Counted from the first letter of the stretch, positions 6,927 to 14,838 are shown. The stretch is 16,700 nt of DNA from Candidatus Methanofastidiosia archaeon (GCA_003558335.1 PWMA01000136.1:1-16700); one strand, 5' to 3'. The notes: generated from the letters alone by a model not told the origin. Program-made: numbers and translations.

Positions 6927-7298
6927 CTAAACAAGTTTAAGCTTTCCCACTATTTTATTTATTTCATCTTCAGGAGCAGGGCCTATACCTAAAACTGTGA
7001 TAGTTCCAGGAGGAATTTCAGTTAATCCTGCGTCCTTAACAAGCTCAGTCGTCAATCCCACACTTTTAGCTTCGTTAAATATTTTTAAAAGCGAATCTAA
7101 ATCATCTGTTTTTAACACTACTTTTTTTTGGCCCTCTGAAAACCATTCTTTAAAAAATTTATTATTTTTTTCTGATTTTATTGAGCAACTTACTGCAGCA
7201 TGTGCGACTTGAACAGAAAGTTTACCTTTTGAAAGCTTCAAGTCATCTCTAATAACGATTGCCATTTTATAATTAAATTTTTTAAAGAGATTAAACAA
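6927..7298 (-). CDS. pth2: Peptidyl-tRNA hydrolase, Pth2 type
   Basis: Pth2 releases tRNA from peptidyl-tRNAs that drop off the ribosome. Family motifs are clear: MAIVIRDDL, GKLSVQVAHAAV (K26, H33), WFSEGQKKVVLK, and VKDAGLTEIPPGTITVLGIGP with D89 and T93. The usual family start corresponds to the ATG at 7265 (M12 here). However, a TTG at 7298 immediately follows the purA stop (TAATTG) and has AGAGGA seven bases upstream, whereas no ribosome site precedes the inner ATG. I therefore give the longer form with an 11-residue extension (MFNLFKKFNYK), which is basic and aromatic. Last gene of the thrS operon; stop codon TAG. Confidence 0.92.
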   Translation of the reverse strand: MFNLFKKFNYKMAIVIRDDLKLSKGKLSVQVAHAAVSCSIKSEKNNKFFKEWFSEGQKKVVLKTDDLDSLLKIFNEAKSVGLTTELVKDAGLTEIPPGTITVLGIGPAPEDEINKIVGKLKLV

Positions 7299-8585
7299 TT
7301 AAATTCCTCTAAAAAAATCTTGTATAATCAAAGTTTCGTCCCTTTTTGGCCCATAAGAAATCATAGAGATAGGGGTTTTAGTATATTTTTGAATGTATTC
7401 TACATACGTCTGGACTTGCTCAGGTAAAGAGTTAAAATCTTTTATTTTGCTCCAATCAAATTCATCCCATCCTTCAAATTCAGCATAAATAGGTTTACAT
7501 TCAGACAATACTTTCATATTTGAAGGGAAGTCATAAATAATTTCGCCTTTATATTCATAAGAATGGCAGATTTTAAGTTTGTTCAATCCAGTTAACACAT
7601 CGAGTTTAGTTATTCCTAATCCTGAAAAATTATTCAAAACACATGAATATTTGACTAAAACTAAATCAAGCCACCCACATCTTCTAGGCCTACCTGTTGT
7701 AGTACCAAATTCTTTTCCTTTTTCTCTTAAATATATTCCCTCTTGATCAAATAGTTCTGTTGGAAAGGGCCCCTCTCCTACCCTAGAAGTATAAGCTTTA
7801 GTTATTCCCACTATTGTGTCAATTTTATTAGGCGATATGCCACTACCTGTGCATATGCCACCGGCATTTGTACTAGAGGAAGTAGTAAATGGATAGATGC
7901 CATGATCTATATCCAAATGTGCTCCTTGTGCGCCTTCCATCAATATAGTTTTTCCTTGATCGTAAGCATTGTTTAAAAAAACTGAAGTATCTTTTACAAA
8001 GTCTTTCAAATAATTTCTATAAACAAGATATTCATTATAAATTGAATCAATGTCTAAGATTGTCTCTTCGCCAAAAGTTTCTAATATTTTTTGTTTTATA
8101 GGCACAATTAAATTAAGTTTTTTTCTAAAAATTTCTAGATCCATTAAATCGGCAAATCTAATTCCGAAACGAGATATTTTATCAGCATAACAGGGACCTA
8201 TACCTTTTTTTGTCGTTCCTGCGGCATAAGCTCCCTTCATTTTTTCCTCAATTTCATCAAGAATTTTGTGATAAGGCATTATCATGTTTGCCCTATCGCT
8301 AATGTGTATCTCTGGATTTAAGTTATCTTTTTTTAGTTTTTCAATTTCTTCAATGAGGGCCCTTGGATCTATAACAACTCCGTTTCCAAGAACTAGAGAT
8401 TTCTCGTAAACTGCTCCTGATGGCATTAGATGGAATTTATATTTTTTATCTCCGACCATTATAGTATGGCCTGCATTATTTCCACCTTGAAATCTAACAA
8501 CTATATCTGAATTTTGTGCATAAATATCTGTTACTTTACCCTTTCCTTCATCTCCCCATTGGCTGCCTATTATTGCTACTAACAA
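7299..8585 (-). CDS. purA: Adenylosuccinate synthetase
   Basis: PurA joins IMP and aspartate using GTP to make adenylosuccinate, the first committed step to AMP. Motifs are GSQWGDEGKGK at 7-17 with catalytic D12, NNAGHT with H40, GTTKKGIGP at 123-131, TTGRPRRCGWLD at 296-307 and ISYGPKRDET near the C-terminus. At 428 residues it has the long, bacterial-type length; several archaea have a version of about 340 residues. The start is TTG at 8585, which directly abuts the TAA of the upstream flavoprotein gene (TAATTG); GAGG lies eight bases before it. No alternative ATG would keep the GDEGKGK motif, so the TTG is secure. Confidence 0.95.
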   Translation of the reverse strand: MLVAIIGSQWGDEGKGKVTDIYAQNSDIVVRFQGGNNAGHTIMVGDKKYKFHLMPSGAVYEKSLVLGNGVVIDPRALIEEIEKLKKDNLNPEIHISDRANMIMPYHKILDEIEEKMKGAYAAGTTKKGIGPCYADKISRFGIRFADLMDLEIFRKKLNLIVPIKQKILETFGEETILDIDSIYNEYLVYRNYLKDFVKDTSVFLNNAYDQGKTILMEGAQGAHLDIDHGIYPFTTSSSTNAGGICTGSGISPNKIDTIVGITKAYTSRVGEGPFPTELFDQEGIYLREKGKEFGTTTGRPRRCGWLDLVLVKYSCVLNNFSGLGITKLDVLTGLNKLKICHSYEYKGEIIYDFPSNMKVLSECKPIYAEFEGWDEFDWSKIKDFNSLPEQVQTYVEYIQKYTKTPISMISYGPKRDETLIIQDFFRGI

Positions 8586-10169
8586 TTATCTCGCCTCATA
8601 ATCTATTTCAAAATCTTTGGTAATTATTATTGCTTTTTTCCATTTGTTATTTTCTTTAGGATAGTCACTTCTATAGTGGGCCCCTCTAGACTCAGTTCTT
8701 TCAAGTGCAGACAAAGCTACTGCCTGTGACACAAAGAGAATATTTCTAAGTTTAAAGTATTCTGAATAGTTTTTTGTAAATTTTATTGTTTCATATTTAT
8801 TTTTTATTTCAGAAATTTCTTTGATTGCCTTTTTTATTCCTTTTTCGTCTCTTATTATCCCTAGATATTCCCACATCAGTTCTCTTATTTGTTTAATCAA
8901 TTCAGTCTCTAAAGAATTCTCTCCAATTTTGGGCAATGAATCGAAATATTTGCTAACGTCTATATAGTCGAAATCATTTGCTAGTGCAAATTCAGAAGCA
9001 TTTTTTCCTGCAATCTCTCCAAATACTAAAGTTTCAGCTAAAGCGTTGCCTGCGAGCCTATTAGCTCCGTGTACTCCTCCTGCATTTTCTCCACATGCAA
9101 ATAATCCATTAACATTAGTTTCACATTTTTCATTTATTTTTAATCCGCCCATAAAGAAATGACAAGAAGGTTTAACAAGTAGGTTATCCTTAGTTAAATC
9201 AATGTTTTTAGACAGAAAGAAATCAATCTCGCTTGAATACTTTGTTTTAAGTATATCTTCTGGAATCTCTTTATAAGAGATAAATACGCCGCCATCTGTT
9301 CCTCTTCCTTCAATTGTTTCAGTAAAAATAGCCCTTGACATAATATCTCTTGTTGTTTTTTCTAATAAATTTGGATCATATTTTTCAATGAATCTTTCTC
9401 CTTTGCTATTTAGAAGAGTGGCACCATCTGTAAACACAAATGGTAAAACTAAATAAGATTTAAGGGCTACAGTGGGGAAAAATTGTACATATTCCATGTC
9501 AATTAGAGATGCACCAATATCAAATCCTAGGTAATATCCATCGCCAATAATATCAGAGGGATTTGTAGTATTTTTATATACGTTTCCAGCCCCTCCGGTT
9601 GCAAGTATTATGGATTTAAATAATATTTGTGAAAAATTTATTCCATCGGTCAAAACTCCTGATACAGCCCTACCGTTTTTTTCAAAAAGTTTGATTAAAT
9701 TTTTGCCTTCTAAAAATTTTATTCCTTTATTTTCTAGATAATCTCTTAGTTTTAAAGGAATTAATTTACCGCAGCCAGGTCCTGGTGGCTCTACCCTTAC
9801 TGTTCTTGCAATTGAATTTCCACCAGATAGATTAAGGACTAAGTTTCCATTATCTCTTTTAAATTCAATGCCGTAGTCTTGAATTGAAAGAATTGCTTTT
9901 TTTGCATTTTCAGACAGAATTTTTGCTAAGTTGGAGTCTGCTACATTAGCTGAACCTTTCATTATATCTTCAAAATATAGGTCTGGAGAATCTTTTTCAG
10001 ATATTGGCGCATTCAAAATTCCTTCAGAAATTGAACTACAACCACCCTTCCCCACATAACCTTTAGTCAATATTACAACATCTTTAACATATTTCTTAGC
10101 TTCTATTGCAGCTCTTAGCCCCGCAAGGCCACCGCCTACAATCAGTACGTCACATTTTACAGTTTTCAT
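8586..10169 (-). CDS. FAD-dependent fumarate reductase / L-aspartate oxidase-like flavoprotein
   Basis: A 527-residue member of the succinate dehydrogenase/fumarate reductase flavoprotein family. The FAD-binding loop is VGGGLAGLRAA at 11-21, with ILATGGAG near 188-195. Catalytic-region motifs are RDIMSRA at 274-280, CHFFMGGL at 336-343, HGANRLAGNALAETLVFG at 368-385 and RGAHYRSDYP at 495-504. The family QFHPT motif reads QFFPT (229-233), so a histidine usually placed at the dicarboxylate site is phenylalanine. No FrdB-, TfrB- or NadA-like partner is in the window. It could be a TfrA-like fumarate reductase, an L-aspartate oxidase or a related oxidoreductase. Lying between thrS and purA in one operon suggests a link to fumarate or aspartate handling. 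ATG start with GGGAG upstream. Confidence 0.8.
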   Translation of the reverse strand: MKTVKCDVLIVGGGLAGLRAAIEAKKYVKDVVILTKGYVGKGGCSSISEGILNAPISEKDSPDLYFEDIMKGSANVADSNLAKILSENAKKAILSIQDYGIEFKRDNGNLVLNLSGGNSIARTVRVEPPGPGCGKLIPLKLRDYLENKGIKFLEGKNLIKLFEKNGRAVSGVLTDGINFSQILFKSIILATGGAGNVYKNTTNPSDIIGDGYYLGFDIGASLIDMEYVQFFPTVALKSYLVLPFVFTDGATLLNSKGERFIEKYDPNLLEKTTRDIMSRAIFTETIEGRGTDGGVFISYKEIPEDILKTKYSSEIDFFLSKNIDLTKDNLLVKPSCHFFMGGLKINEKCETNVNGLFACGENAGGVHGANRLAGNALAETLVFGEIAGKNASEFALANDFDYIDVSKYFDSLPKIGENSLETELIKQIRELMWEYLGIIRDEKGIKKAIKEISEIKNKYETIKFTKNYSEYFKLRNILFVSQAVALSALERTESRGAHYRSDYPKENNKWKKAIIITKDFEIDYEAR

Positions 10170-10188
10170 AATGTATCTCTCCCATAAT

Positions 10189-12033
10189 TTATCTAAAACT
10201 AGCCCTTAAAGAAAGTTTCCTTGGCAAAGGTAATGGTCTTTTTGGTTTTTCTTTAACAATATTTAAGAAATTATCTTTAAATTCTTCCAAAGTTATATTT
10301 TTCTGAGAAGAGTGTTCTCTAGATCTAACATTCAAAGTTGAGTTTTTGATCTCATTATCCCCTATAACTACGATAAAGGGAACCCAATCTTTCTCAGCTT
10401 CCCTTATTTTCTTGCCGAGTCTAAGATCTCTATCATCAATATCAACTCTTATCTCTACTTTTTCAAGTTCTTCTAAAACTTTGAATGAAAAATCCAATTG
10501 TTCTTCGCCTACTGGTAAAATTCTAACCTGTGTTGGAGATAACCATACTGGAAGCATTGGTTTCTTACCTTTTTGAGAATCCATATATGATTTTTCAAGT
10601 AGCGCGTATAGATTTCTTTCTATAGCGCCGGAAATTGAAGCGTGTAACATCAAAGGATATTTATCTTTTCCATTTTCATCGAAATATTTAATTTCAAATC
10701 TTTCGGTATTTTCAATATCAATTTGAACTGTTGAAAGTGCAGAGGACTTATTTGAGGAATCAATAAAGTTAAATTCAAATTTCATAACGAAGTAAAAAGG
10801 TCTTTCGTCCCACATTTCAATTAAAACAGGTCTATTAATTAATGACATTAACTTATGGACAAATTCCCTATTTTCATCGTAAAATGACTTTACAAATCTA
10901 ATAGCAACTTCATAGCTTACTTCAAGTTCATTCATCCATTTCATTGATAATTTAAATTGTTCAACGAACTCTTCCTTTGCACTGTCCATCGACATAGCAA
11001 GAGTGTGCATATCTGGCATGGTAAAGGCCCTTAATCTTCTTAGCCCTACTAACTCTCCCCTCTGCTCTCTTCTAAAACTGTAACGGGTCAATTCATATAA
11101 TCTCAAAGGAAGATCTTTATAAGAAATTACCATATCATGTTTCATTAGATACTGGCCAAAGCATGCTGCAAATCTTAAAAAAAAGTTATCATCTCCGGAT
11201 TTAAGAATATATTGCCTTGCGGGAAACCTATTTAGATACTTAGAGAGCATTGGATGGTTAATGCTATACATTATTGGAGTTTCAACTTCCATTCCTCCAT
11301 ATTTTATTGTACTATCTGTGACGTGAGTTTCTAAAAGTCTTTTAATAAGGACTCCCTTCGGGTACCATCTAAGATTTCCAGGATCCGATCCTTTTTCATA
11401 ATCTACAAGTTCTAAATTTTTCATGTATTCAACATGAGGAGGGATAATTTCGACTTTTCTAGAAGAGTTAACTTCATATTCCATTAGCTTTTTTAGATTT
11501 TCATGTTCTTTGAAATCAAATTTATCATAAGGAATGAGATTTAAAGATGCGTCAAATATATACCAACTTGATTTAATTTTTTCCTCTGCCTTTAATGCTT
11601 CAGATGCAACTTCACTTTCTCTTTCCGGTTTTATACTTCTAGAAAGTTCAGATAGGGGATGGCCTTTGCAAGACACTTTAAACGCCTTATAATATCCAAA
11701 AGGGGCCCTTTTTACTTCAAAATCTTGTATTAATTTTATTTCAAGATCTTTTAATATTTTGACCGCCACATCTGGTGAAGCCAGTTCGTTGCTCAAATGT
11801 GCGTAAGGATAGAGAAAAATATTTTTTGTTTTAACAGATTTTGATATCTCCCGTATCTCATTTATTGCATTTTCAACTACAGATTCATCATCGCCTTCTT
11901 CAACTGCAACAAAAACTGAGAGACAGTCTTCCATTCTACCTTTTTTTAAAGAGTCTTCAATGTCCTCTGCTATTTTTGTTTTTGAAGTAATTTCATACTC
12001 TAAATGATCACTATGTATCAAAAGAATTCGCAT
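10189..12033 (-). CDS. thrS: Threonyl-tRNA synthetase, archaeal type
   Basis: Charges tRNA-Thr with threonine. Residues 1-140 are the archaeal editing domain, related to D-aminoacyl-tRNA deacylases, which removes mischarged serine; its motifs are LYPYAHLS at 74-81, APFGYYKAF at 110-118 and CKGHPLSELS at 122-131. The class II catalytic core carries the three zinc ligands C291, H343 and H464, motif 2 around FRREQRGELVGLRR (320-333) and motif 3 with SGAIERNLYALLE (468-480). The anticodon-binding domain fills about 495-595. The C-terminal tail is basic and proline-rich. ATG at 12033 with GGTGG four bases upstream. First gene of the operon with the flavoprotein, purA and pth2. Confidence 0.97.
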   Translation of the reverse strand: MRILLIHSDHLEYEITSKTKIAEDIEDSLKKGRMEDCLSVFVAVEEGDDESVVENAINEIREISKSVKTKNIFLYPYAHLSNELASPDVAVKILKDLEIKLIQDFEVKRAPFGYYKAFKVSCKGHPLSELSRSIKPERESEVASEALKAEEKIKSSWYIFDASLNLIPYDKFDFKEHENLKKLMEYEVNSSRKVEIIPPHVEYMKNLELVDYEKGSDPGNLRWYPKGVLIKRLLETHVTDSTIKYGGMEVETPIMYSINHPMLSKYLNRFPARQYILKSGDDNFFLRFAACFGQYLMKHDMVISYKDLPLRLYELTRYSFRREQRGELVGLRRLRAFTMPDMHTLAMSMDSAKEEFVEQFKLSMKWMNELEVSYEVAIRFVKSFYDENREFVHKLMSLINRPVLIEMWDERPFYFVMKFEFNFIDSSNKSSALSTVQIDIENTERFEIKYFDENGKDKYPLMLHASISGAIERNLYALLEKSYMDSQKGKKPMLPVWLSPTQVRILPVGEEQLDFSFKVLEELEKVEIRVDIDDRDLRLGKKIREAEKDWVPFIVVIGDNEIKNSTLNVRSREHSSQKNITLEEFKDNFLNIVKEKPKRPLPLPRKLSLRASFR

Positions 12034-12080
12034 TAGGCCACCATTAAAAAGATAATTATAGTAGGAATTTTTTTGTATAA

Positions 12081-12095
12081 CTTATATAACTTTCG
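12081..12095 (-). promoter_or_regulatory. BRE/TATA promoter for the thrS operon
   Basis: On the minus strand this reads CGAAAGTTATATAAG: a purine-rich BRE followed by a strong TATA box. It predicts transcription near 12060 and a leader of about 27 bases. Confidence 0.65.
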
Positions 12096-12120
12096 GAATG
12101 GTCATACAACTTAAGAAGGC

Positions 12121-12130
12121 AATATTTAAT
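12121..12130 (+). promoter_or_regulatory. TATA-like element for the ubiX-type gene
   Basis: AATATTTAAT lies 24-33 bases before the ATG at 12154, and no ribosome site is present, which fits a leaderless transcript divergent from thrS. Confidence 0.45.
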
Positions 12131-12153
12131 AAGCTAAAATTAATATTTATTGT

Positions 12154-12699
12154 ATGGAAGGAATTCTTGGAATAACCGGAGCAAGCGGATCAATATATGG
12201 AATTAGATTAATGGAAAATCTTAAAGGTAAGGTACATTTAATTATAAGTGATGGCGCAAAGAAAATAATTAATGATGAAACAAATTATGATCTAGATAAA
12301 TTAAATGAATATTCTTACAAAATTTATGAGAATAGTCAAATGGATGCCTCAGTTGCATCAGGAAGTTATCCCTTTGATTATATGATTATATGTCCTGCTT
12401 CAATTTCAACTATTTCTAAAATCGCTGTAGGAATTCAAGATAATCTAATTACTAGGGCCGCAGCGGTATCTCTAAAGGAAAAAAGAAAACTTATTGTTGT
12501 TCCTAGAGAAACACCCTTAACTTCAATTAATCTAAAAAGTATGGCAACTTTATCGGATCACGGAGCAGTCATACTGCCAGCAATGCCTGCTTTTTATCAT
12601 AATCCTAAAGATATTGATGAATTAGTAAATTTTGTAGTCGGAAGAATTTTAGACCAAGTAGGCATAAAAAACAATTTATTCAAAAGATGGAGAACTTAA
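12154..12699 (+). CDS. ubiX: UbiX-family flavin prenyltransferase
   Basis: UbiX enzymes attach a dimethylallyl group to FMN to make prenyl-FMN, the cofactor of UbiD-type decarboxylases. The 181-residue length is normal for the family. Motifs are GITGASGSIYG at 6-16, ASGSYPFDYMIICPAS in the flavin-binding middle, GIQDNLITRAAAVSLKEKR, VVPRETPLTSINL and HGAVILPAMPAFYH. No UbiD gene lies in this window, so the partner decarboxylase must be elsewhere. Convergent with the next gene, with only eight bases between the stops. Confidence 0.93.
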   Translation: MEGILGITGASGSIYGIRLMENLKGKVHLIISDGAKKIINDETNYDLDKLNEYSYKIYENSQMDASVASGSYPFDYMIICPASISTISKIAVGIQDNLITRAAAVSLKEKRKLIVVPRETPLTSINLKSMATLSDHGAVILPAMPAFYHNPKDIDELVNFVVGRILDQVGIKNNLFKRWRT

Positions 12700-12707
12700 G
12701 ATATAAT

Positions 12708-14063
12708 TTATTTTAATTTTTTTAATATAAGTTCCGCACAAATTTGTACAGGATCTATAGTTGGAGACAGTGGCGGACTATAACAGTTTTCAATTTTTGC
12801 CAAATCTTTTATTTTAAGTCCTTTTTGAATTGCAAAACCAACTGCAAGCGTTCTAGAAAATATACCCTCTTTACCAATAGCTTGAAAGCCTAGTATATCT
12901 CCTTCCCTGGATGCTAATATTTTGATAAAGATATCTTTGAATCCAGGATAGTATTCTGCCCTTGACTTTCCTTTGTATCTTGCCTTTACATAGTCTACTC
13001 CCATATGAGATAAATCATCTTCAGTCAATCCAAACGCTCCAACTTTCATATCAAAAAAATCTAATATCAAAATATTTATTATTGGATTTAATTCTAAATT
13101 TCCACCTACAGAATTTATTCCGGCAACCTTTCCACTTCGTACCGCATTTGTTCCAAGACTTGATGAAATGTTTCCTTCAGAAAAAAAGTATTTTATACCT
13201 GCACAGTCACCACAAGCATATATATCTCTTATAGAGGTTTTCATATTTGAATCTGTTTTTATTCCTTTGTTAATTTCAATTCCACAATCTCTAGCCAAAT
13301 TAATATTTGGATGTGTTCCCGATGCCATGATTACAATATCTGTTTTTAATTTTGCGTCATCAATATTTATCCCTTGTACTTTATTTTTGCCAATTATATT
13401 AACACTATCTGTATATGTATTCAAGGTTATTCCTTTATCTTTCAAATATTCAATTATTAAATTGCTCATATCTGTGTCTATTTGTTGTCTTAGTGGCCTA
13501 TTTTCCTTAGAAACTATGGTTACATCGAGTCCTCTCTTGTTTAAAGCGTATGCCATTTCAAGAGATATTCTACCAGATATACACCCTTTACAGCCAGCTT
13601 TGCATCCCCAACCATACGCATAAATAATTGCTTTTTTTGAAGTGTCTATTCGTTTAGATAAATCTTTGGCCCCATCTAAATCTCTTATAAAATAAACTCC
13701 TTTGGGATATTTATGTCCACTCTTATAAATGCATGATTTTGAGCCAGTTGAGATAATTAGAGAATCATATAGTATTTCAGAATTATTTTCAAGAATAATT
13801 TTTTTATCTTCTGTATTTATTTTTTGAACTTCTGTTTGTAGTAAGAGCTCAATTCTTTGTTTTTTGTAGAATTCTTTTGGGAAAATTAATAGATTTCCAA
13901 ATTCTTTAATATCTCCAGATACTGCATATGGTAGCCCACACAAAGAATATTGTGGATAATTTTGTCTTTCAATTATTGTTATATCTGCATCTTTATCGTA
14001 TTTTCTTGCTTGTAGAGCAGCTTCTGACCCTGATGCCCCTCCACCTATTATAACAAGTTTCAT
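12708..14063 (-). CDS. FAD-dependent disulfide reductase / NADH oxidase-like protein with CxxxCxxC insert
   Basis: A 451-residue member of the CoA-disulfide reductase/NADH oxidase family. It has the FAD-binding loop IGGGASGSEAA at 5-15, the redox cysteine C42 in YSLCGLPYAVSG, DIVIMASGTHPN for the second FAD contact near 242-253, IYACGDCAG at 281-289, and a C-terminal dimerisation domain (PIINILILDFFDMKVGAFGLTE onward) ending in the conserved YSPPLSPTIDP. The oddity is the NAD(P)H-binding loop: instead of a VIGGGYIGLE-type sequence it reads YAYGWGCKAGCKGCISGRISLE (two blocks, 148-169), with cysteines C154, C158 and C161. The normal GxGxxG is missing. A metal or Fe-S site, or a different electron donor, is possible. 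ATG start with TATA close upstream; no ribosome site. Confidence 0.85.
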   Translation of the reverse strand: MKLVIIGGGASGSEAALQARKYDKDADITIIERQNYPQYSLCGLPYAVSGDIKEFGNLLIFPKEFYKKQRIELLLQTEVQKINTEDKKIILENNSEILYDSLIISTGSKSCIYKSGHKYPKGVYFIRDLDGAKDLSKRIDTSKKAIIYAYGWGCKAGCKGCISGRISLEMAYALNKRGLDVTIVSKENRPLRQQIDTDMSNLIIEYLKDKGITLNTYTDSVNIIGKNKVQGINIDDAKLKTDIVIMASGTHPNINLARDCGIEINKGIKTDSNMKTSIRDIYACGDCAGIKYFFSEGNISSSLGTNAVRSGKVAGINSVGGNLELNPIINILILDFFDMKVGAFGLTEDDLSHMGVDYVKARYKGKSRAEYYPGFKDIFIKILASREGDILGFQAIGKEGIFSRTLAVGFAIQKGLKIKDLAKIENCYSPPLSPTIDPVQICAELILKKLK

Positions 14064-14087
14064 TTAACTCACACATTATGTTCTAAA

Positions 14088-14106
14088 TATTATTTAAATA
14101 TATCTT
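14088..14106 (-). promoter_or_regulatory. TATA region for the disulfide-reductase-like gene
   Basis: On the minus strand this reads AAGATATATTTAAATAATA or close to it, placing a TATA box about 27-35 bases before the ATG at 14063 and predicting a near-leaderless mRNA. It overlaps the decayed tail of the NifX-like pseudogene. Confidence 0.45.
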
Positions 14107-14350
14107 TATTTGAATATAAAAGCATGACAAAAAGAAAGATCAGCATATTTTTATCCAGTTTATCAGCCCTATTGTTACCACATTCATATCCTTCACTAAT
14201 TATTAAATCATTTCTTATTTCAAATATTTTAAACTCCAATGTCCTTCAAAAATGGTAGGAAACATTTGCTTGATCACCAGTTGCAATGGCTACCTTCACA
14301 CAATCACTATATGAATAAATATTCACAATACATTTATAAAACTTTGTCAT
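14090..14350 (-). pseudogene. Broken NifX/NifB-C-like (dinitrogenase FeMo-cofactor family) gene
   Basis: Reading the minus strand from GTG at 14299 (or an in-frame ATG at 14350) gives KVAIATGDQANVSYHF, then a TGA at 14248-14246, then RTLEFKIFEIRNDLIISEG in the same frame. This matches the N-terminal half of the PF02579 family, typically 'KIAIAT...VSxHFGRxxxFxIxEI'. The TGA sits exactly where the HFGR glycine is expected, so one G-to-T change (GGA to TGA) explains it. After residue YECG the sequence loses family likeness and the frame closes at 14090, giving about 70 codons against roughly 100-120 in intact members. Family proteins carry Fe-S or FeMo-type cofactor precursors. TGA is a normal stop in this window (genes ending at 1560, 3169 and 3471), so recoding is unlikely. 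Confidence 0.65.
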
Positions 14351-14413
14351 ATTAAGAAAATATATTTCAAATAGAAATTTAAAGAAGGTAAAATAATAAA
14401 GAATGGTGTTTGT

Positions 14414-14818
14414 ATGGAATTAGGAACATATTTTTTTAAAGATGATTTATTTTACTCTAAAACTCATGAATGGGTAAAAATAGAAAAGGATATTTGTATT
14501 GTAGGTATAGATGATTATTCCCAAAGAGAAGTAGGAGAAATAGCATATATCGAATCTCCTGCAATAGGAAATAATGTAAAACAATTTCAGTTCCTATGTG
14601 AGATCGAATCAGTTAAAACTGTACTAGATATTTTTTCTCCTATTTCTGGAGAAGTAGTTGAAACCAATAAAGAAATTGAAAATTCTCCAGATCTTTTGAA
14701 TACAGCTCCATATGATTCTTGGATATGTAAACTTAAACCTTTGAATCTTGATGAAAAAATTAATTTAATGAATGTAGAGGAGTACATCAAATATCTGAAA
14801 GAAATGATAAAAAAATAA
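14414..14818 (+). CDS. gcvH: Glycine cleavage H-like lipoyl carrier protein
   Basis: A 134-residue lipoyl-domain protein of the GcvH family. Motifs are FYSKTHEWVKIE at 13-24, GIDDYSQREVGEIAYIESPAIG at 31-52 in two adjoining blocks, and ESVKTVLDIFSPISGEVVETN at 65-85, where K68 is the expected lipoylation site. LLNTAPYDSWICKLKP follows at 94-109. In the glycine cleavage system the lipoyl arm carries the aminomethyl group between P, T and L proteins, but none of these is nearby. GcvH-like proteins also serve in lipoate relay or sulfur metabolism, so a different role is possible. ATG with GGTG five bases upstream (14405-14408). Confidence 0.85.
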   Translation: MELGTYFFKDDLFYSKTHEWVKIEKDICIVGIDDYSQREVGEIAYIESPAIGNNVKQFQFLCEIESVKTVLDIFSPISGEVVETNKEIENSPDLLNTAPYDSWICKLKPLNLDEKINLMNVEEYIKYLKEMIKK

Positions 14819-14838
14819 TTAAAAGAAATTTTTAGAGA

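Noticed and set aside
13168..13623. A 151-aa plus-strand open frame inside the disulfide-reductase gene
   Set aside because: It is a shadow of the minus-strand coding frame, which has strong family motifs throughout.
14246..14248. In-frame TGA read as a recoded codon (for example selenocysteine)
   Set aside because: The position is a conserved glycine in the family, no SECIS-like element is evident, the C-terminal half is also degraded, and TGA ends several normal genes in the window.
14124..14258. Plus-strand 44-aa reading frame starting MTKRKIS with a signal-like hydrophobic stretch
   Set aside because: It lies antisense to the NifX-like pseudogene, whose frame has clear family motifs; no ribosome site precedes it.
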